Origin: Fenollaria timonensis
Lineage (GTDB): Bacteria; Bacillota; Clostridia; Tissierellales; Peptoniphilaceae
Reading direction: 5' to 3'
Length of the DNA: 64,000 bases
Assembly: GCF_001457835.1 (NCBI RefSeq)
Contig: NZ_LN898230.1
Span: 823,600-887,599, forward strand
Positions within the stretch are counted from its first letter, which is position 1, and every line of letters starts with the position of its first letter. The notes below the pieces were generated by a model. The model ran no database searches. It saw only the letters and a program-made list of their open reading frames with translations, and was not told the origin of the DNA. The position numbers were made by a program, and so were the translations under genes. Shown piece after piece: positions 63,228 through 64,000 of the stretch.

Positions 63228-64000
63228 TTATCTCCAGTATTTCTTATCTAGTGTTCTGTATTGAATTGCTTCAAGTACGTGCTTTTCTAAAACTAAGTCA
63301 CTGTCAGCTAAATCGGCGATAGTTCTCGCAAGTTTAAGTATCTTGTTATAGCTTCTTGCACTAAAATTAAATTTTTTGAAAGCAAATTCCATAATCTCTT
63401 GAGCCTTGTCATCAAGTTTGACATATTTCTTAATCATTTTGTTTGTAAGCTCTGAGTTTGAGATGATTCCTTCTTTTTTATATCTTTCAAGCTGTCTCTT
63501 TCTTGCCCTATTGACCCTTTCACGAATAGTTTCAGACGATTCGCACTCAGTCTTTGAGCTTAATTCATCGTACTTAACCGGCTTTACCTCGATATGTATG
63601 TCGATTCTATCTAATAATGGGCTTGAGATTTTACCTAAGTACCTGTCGATTTGACTTTGAGTGCAAGTGCATTGGTGAGTCTCGTCGCCAAAGTAGCCAC
63701 ATGGACATGGATTCATAGACGCTACAAACATAAACTTGGATGGATACTTTAAAGTTGCGTTAACACGTGAAACTGTTACTTCGCCATCTTCAATTGGCTG
63801 TCTTAATACTTCCAAAACTTTTCTAGGAAATTCTGGCAACTCGTCCAAGAACAAGACTCCGTGATGCGCAAGTGACACTTCGCCTGGCTTTGGTATTCTT
63901 CCTCCACCTATCAAGGCGACATCTGATGATGTATGATGAGGCGATCTGAATGGTCTTCTCTTTACTAGGCCTTCGTCCTTTAATAAGCCTGAAATACTAT
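63228..64000 (-). CDS. ComM/YifB family Mg-chelatase-like AAA protein (5' end missing)
   Basis: The C-terminal 257 residues of a YifB/ComM ATPase; the frame runs open through the window edge (RRPFRSPHHTSSDVALIGGG just inside), so the N-terminal half lies outside. LFLDELPEF is Walker B, and NPCPCGYFGDETHQCTC the Cys-rich motif. The C-terminal ComM domain (QIDRYLGKISSPLLDRIDIHIE and ARSYNKILKLARTIADL) is complete. In naturally competent bacteria it helps branch migration, which fits dprA next door. Confidence 0.95.
   Translation of the reverse strand, partial: SISGLLKDEGLVKRRPFRSPHHTSSDVALIGGGRIPKPGEVSLAHHGVLFLDELPEFPRKVLEVLRQPIEDGEVTVSRVNATLKYPSKFMFVASMNPCPCGYFGDETHQCTCTQSQIDRYLGKISSPLLDRIDIHIEVKPVKYDELSSKTECESSETIRERVNRARKRQLERYKKEGIISNSELTNKMIKKYVKLDDKAQEIMEFAFKKFNFSARSYNKILKLARTIADLADSDLVLEKHVLEAIQYRTLDKKYWR

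Noticed and set aside
1-64000. CRISPR arrays, prophage, toxin-antitoxin or restriction systems
   Set aside because: No regularly spaced repeats, phage structural genes or matching gene pairs were found in the window.

Overview
The window is a contiguous stretch of low-GC chromosome. Strong AGGAGG-type ribosome binding sites, TTGACA/TATAAT promoters, Firmicutes-type operons (rplU-prp-rpmA-obgE, iscSU-alaS-ireB-ruvX, sdaAB-sdaAA) and several secreted proteins with the 'copper amine oxidase N-terminal-like' stalk domain point to an anaerobic amino-acid-fermenting Firmicute. A member of Tissierellia/Peptoniphilaceae (Peptoniphilus, Fenollaria or similar) fits best; this placement is inference. 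Almost every gene is on the minus strand. The only plus-strand genes are a secreted protein with sdaAB-sdaAA and one tRNA-Leu, at 23.3-27.0 kb.

Layout, in window order. 0-1.5 kb: a complete ISL3-family insertion sequence with an exact 8-bp target duplication, sitting between a CBS-ACT gene and that gene's terminator. 1.6-5.4 kb: CBS-ACT protein, an unknown protein, macrodomain protein, PepT and Ogt. 5.5-8.7 kb: pyruvate phosphate dikinase with a half-length version of its regulatory kinase/phosphatase. 8.7-23.2 kb: one tightly packed operon of about 14.5 kb (degenerate PfkB-like protein, YhaO/YhaN nuclease pair, phosphoesterase, NagB, CYTH protein, membrane protein, MTA/SAH deaminase, zinc protease, TrpS and a PurD-PurL fusion). 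23.3-26.8 kb: a secreted amidohydrolase-like protein overlapping the serine dehydratase genes. 27.1-35.2 kb: purine/one-carbon cluster (secreted stalk-domain protein, PurE, PurM, PurN, PurH, purine permease, Fhs, YerC). 35.3-37.3 kb: HisS and an uncharacterised protein. 37.3-42.2 kb: a giant leucine-rich-repeat/Ig-like surface protein next to a tRNA-Phe-Gly-Cys cluster; this segment is bracketed by an 18-bp direct repeat. 42.3-54.1 kb: iron-sulphur cluster assembly, AI-2E-type exporter, AlaS, IreB, RuvX, DUF1292, RNase J, ValS and a CAAX protease. 54.5-60.0 kb: L21 leader, ribosome and GTPase genes, NAD and one-carbon genes, ending with RidA and NAD-dependent threonine dehydrogenase. 60.1-64.0 kb: TopA, DprA and the 3' part of ComM.

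Metabolically the window suggests growth on amino acids: serine to pyruvate (SdaAB/AA), pyruvate to PEP (PPDK), threonine oxidation (Tdh, with RidA for reactive imines) and tripeptide hydrolysis (PepT). De novo purine synthesis is split between purE-M-N-H, with its formyl-folate supplier Fhs, and the unusual purD-purL fusion. The most distinctive observations are the PurD-PurL fusion, the PfkB-like protein lacking the catalytic GAGD motif ahead of YhaO/YhaN, the secreted amidohydrolase-like protein lacking its metal HxH motif, the half-size PPDK regulator, the IS with a fold-back structure over its start codon, and the direct-repeat-flanked surface-protein segment.
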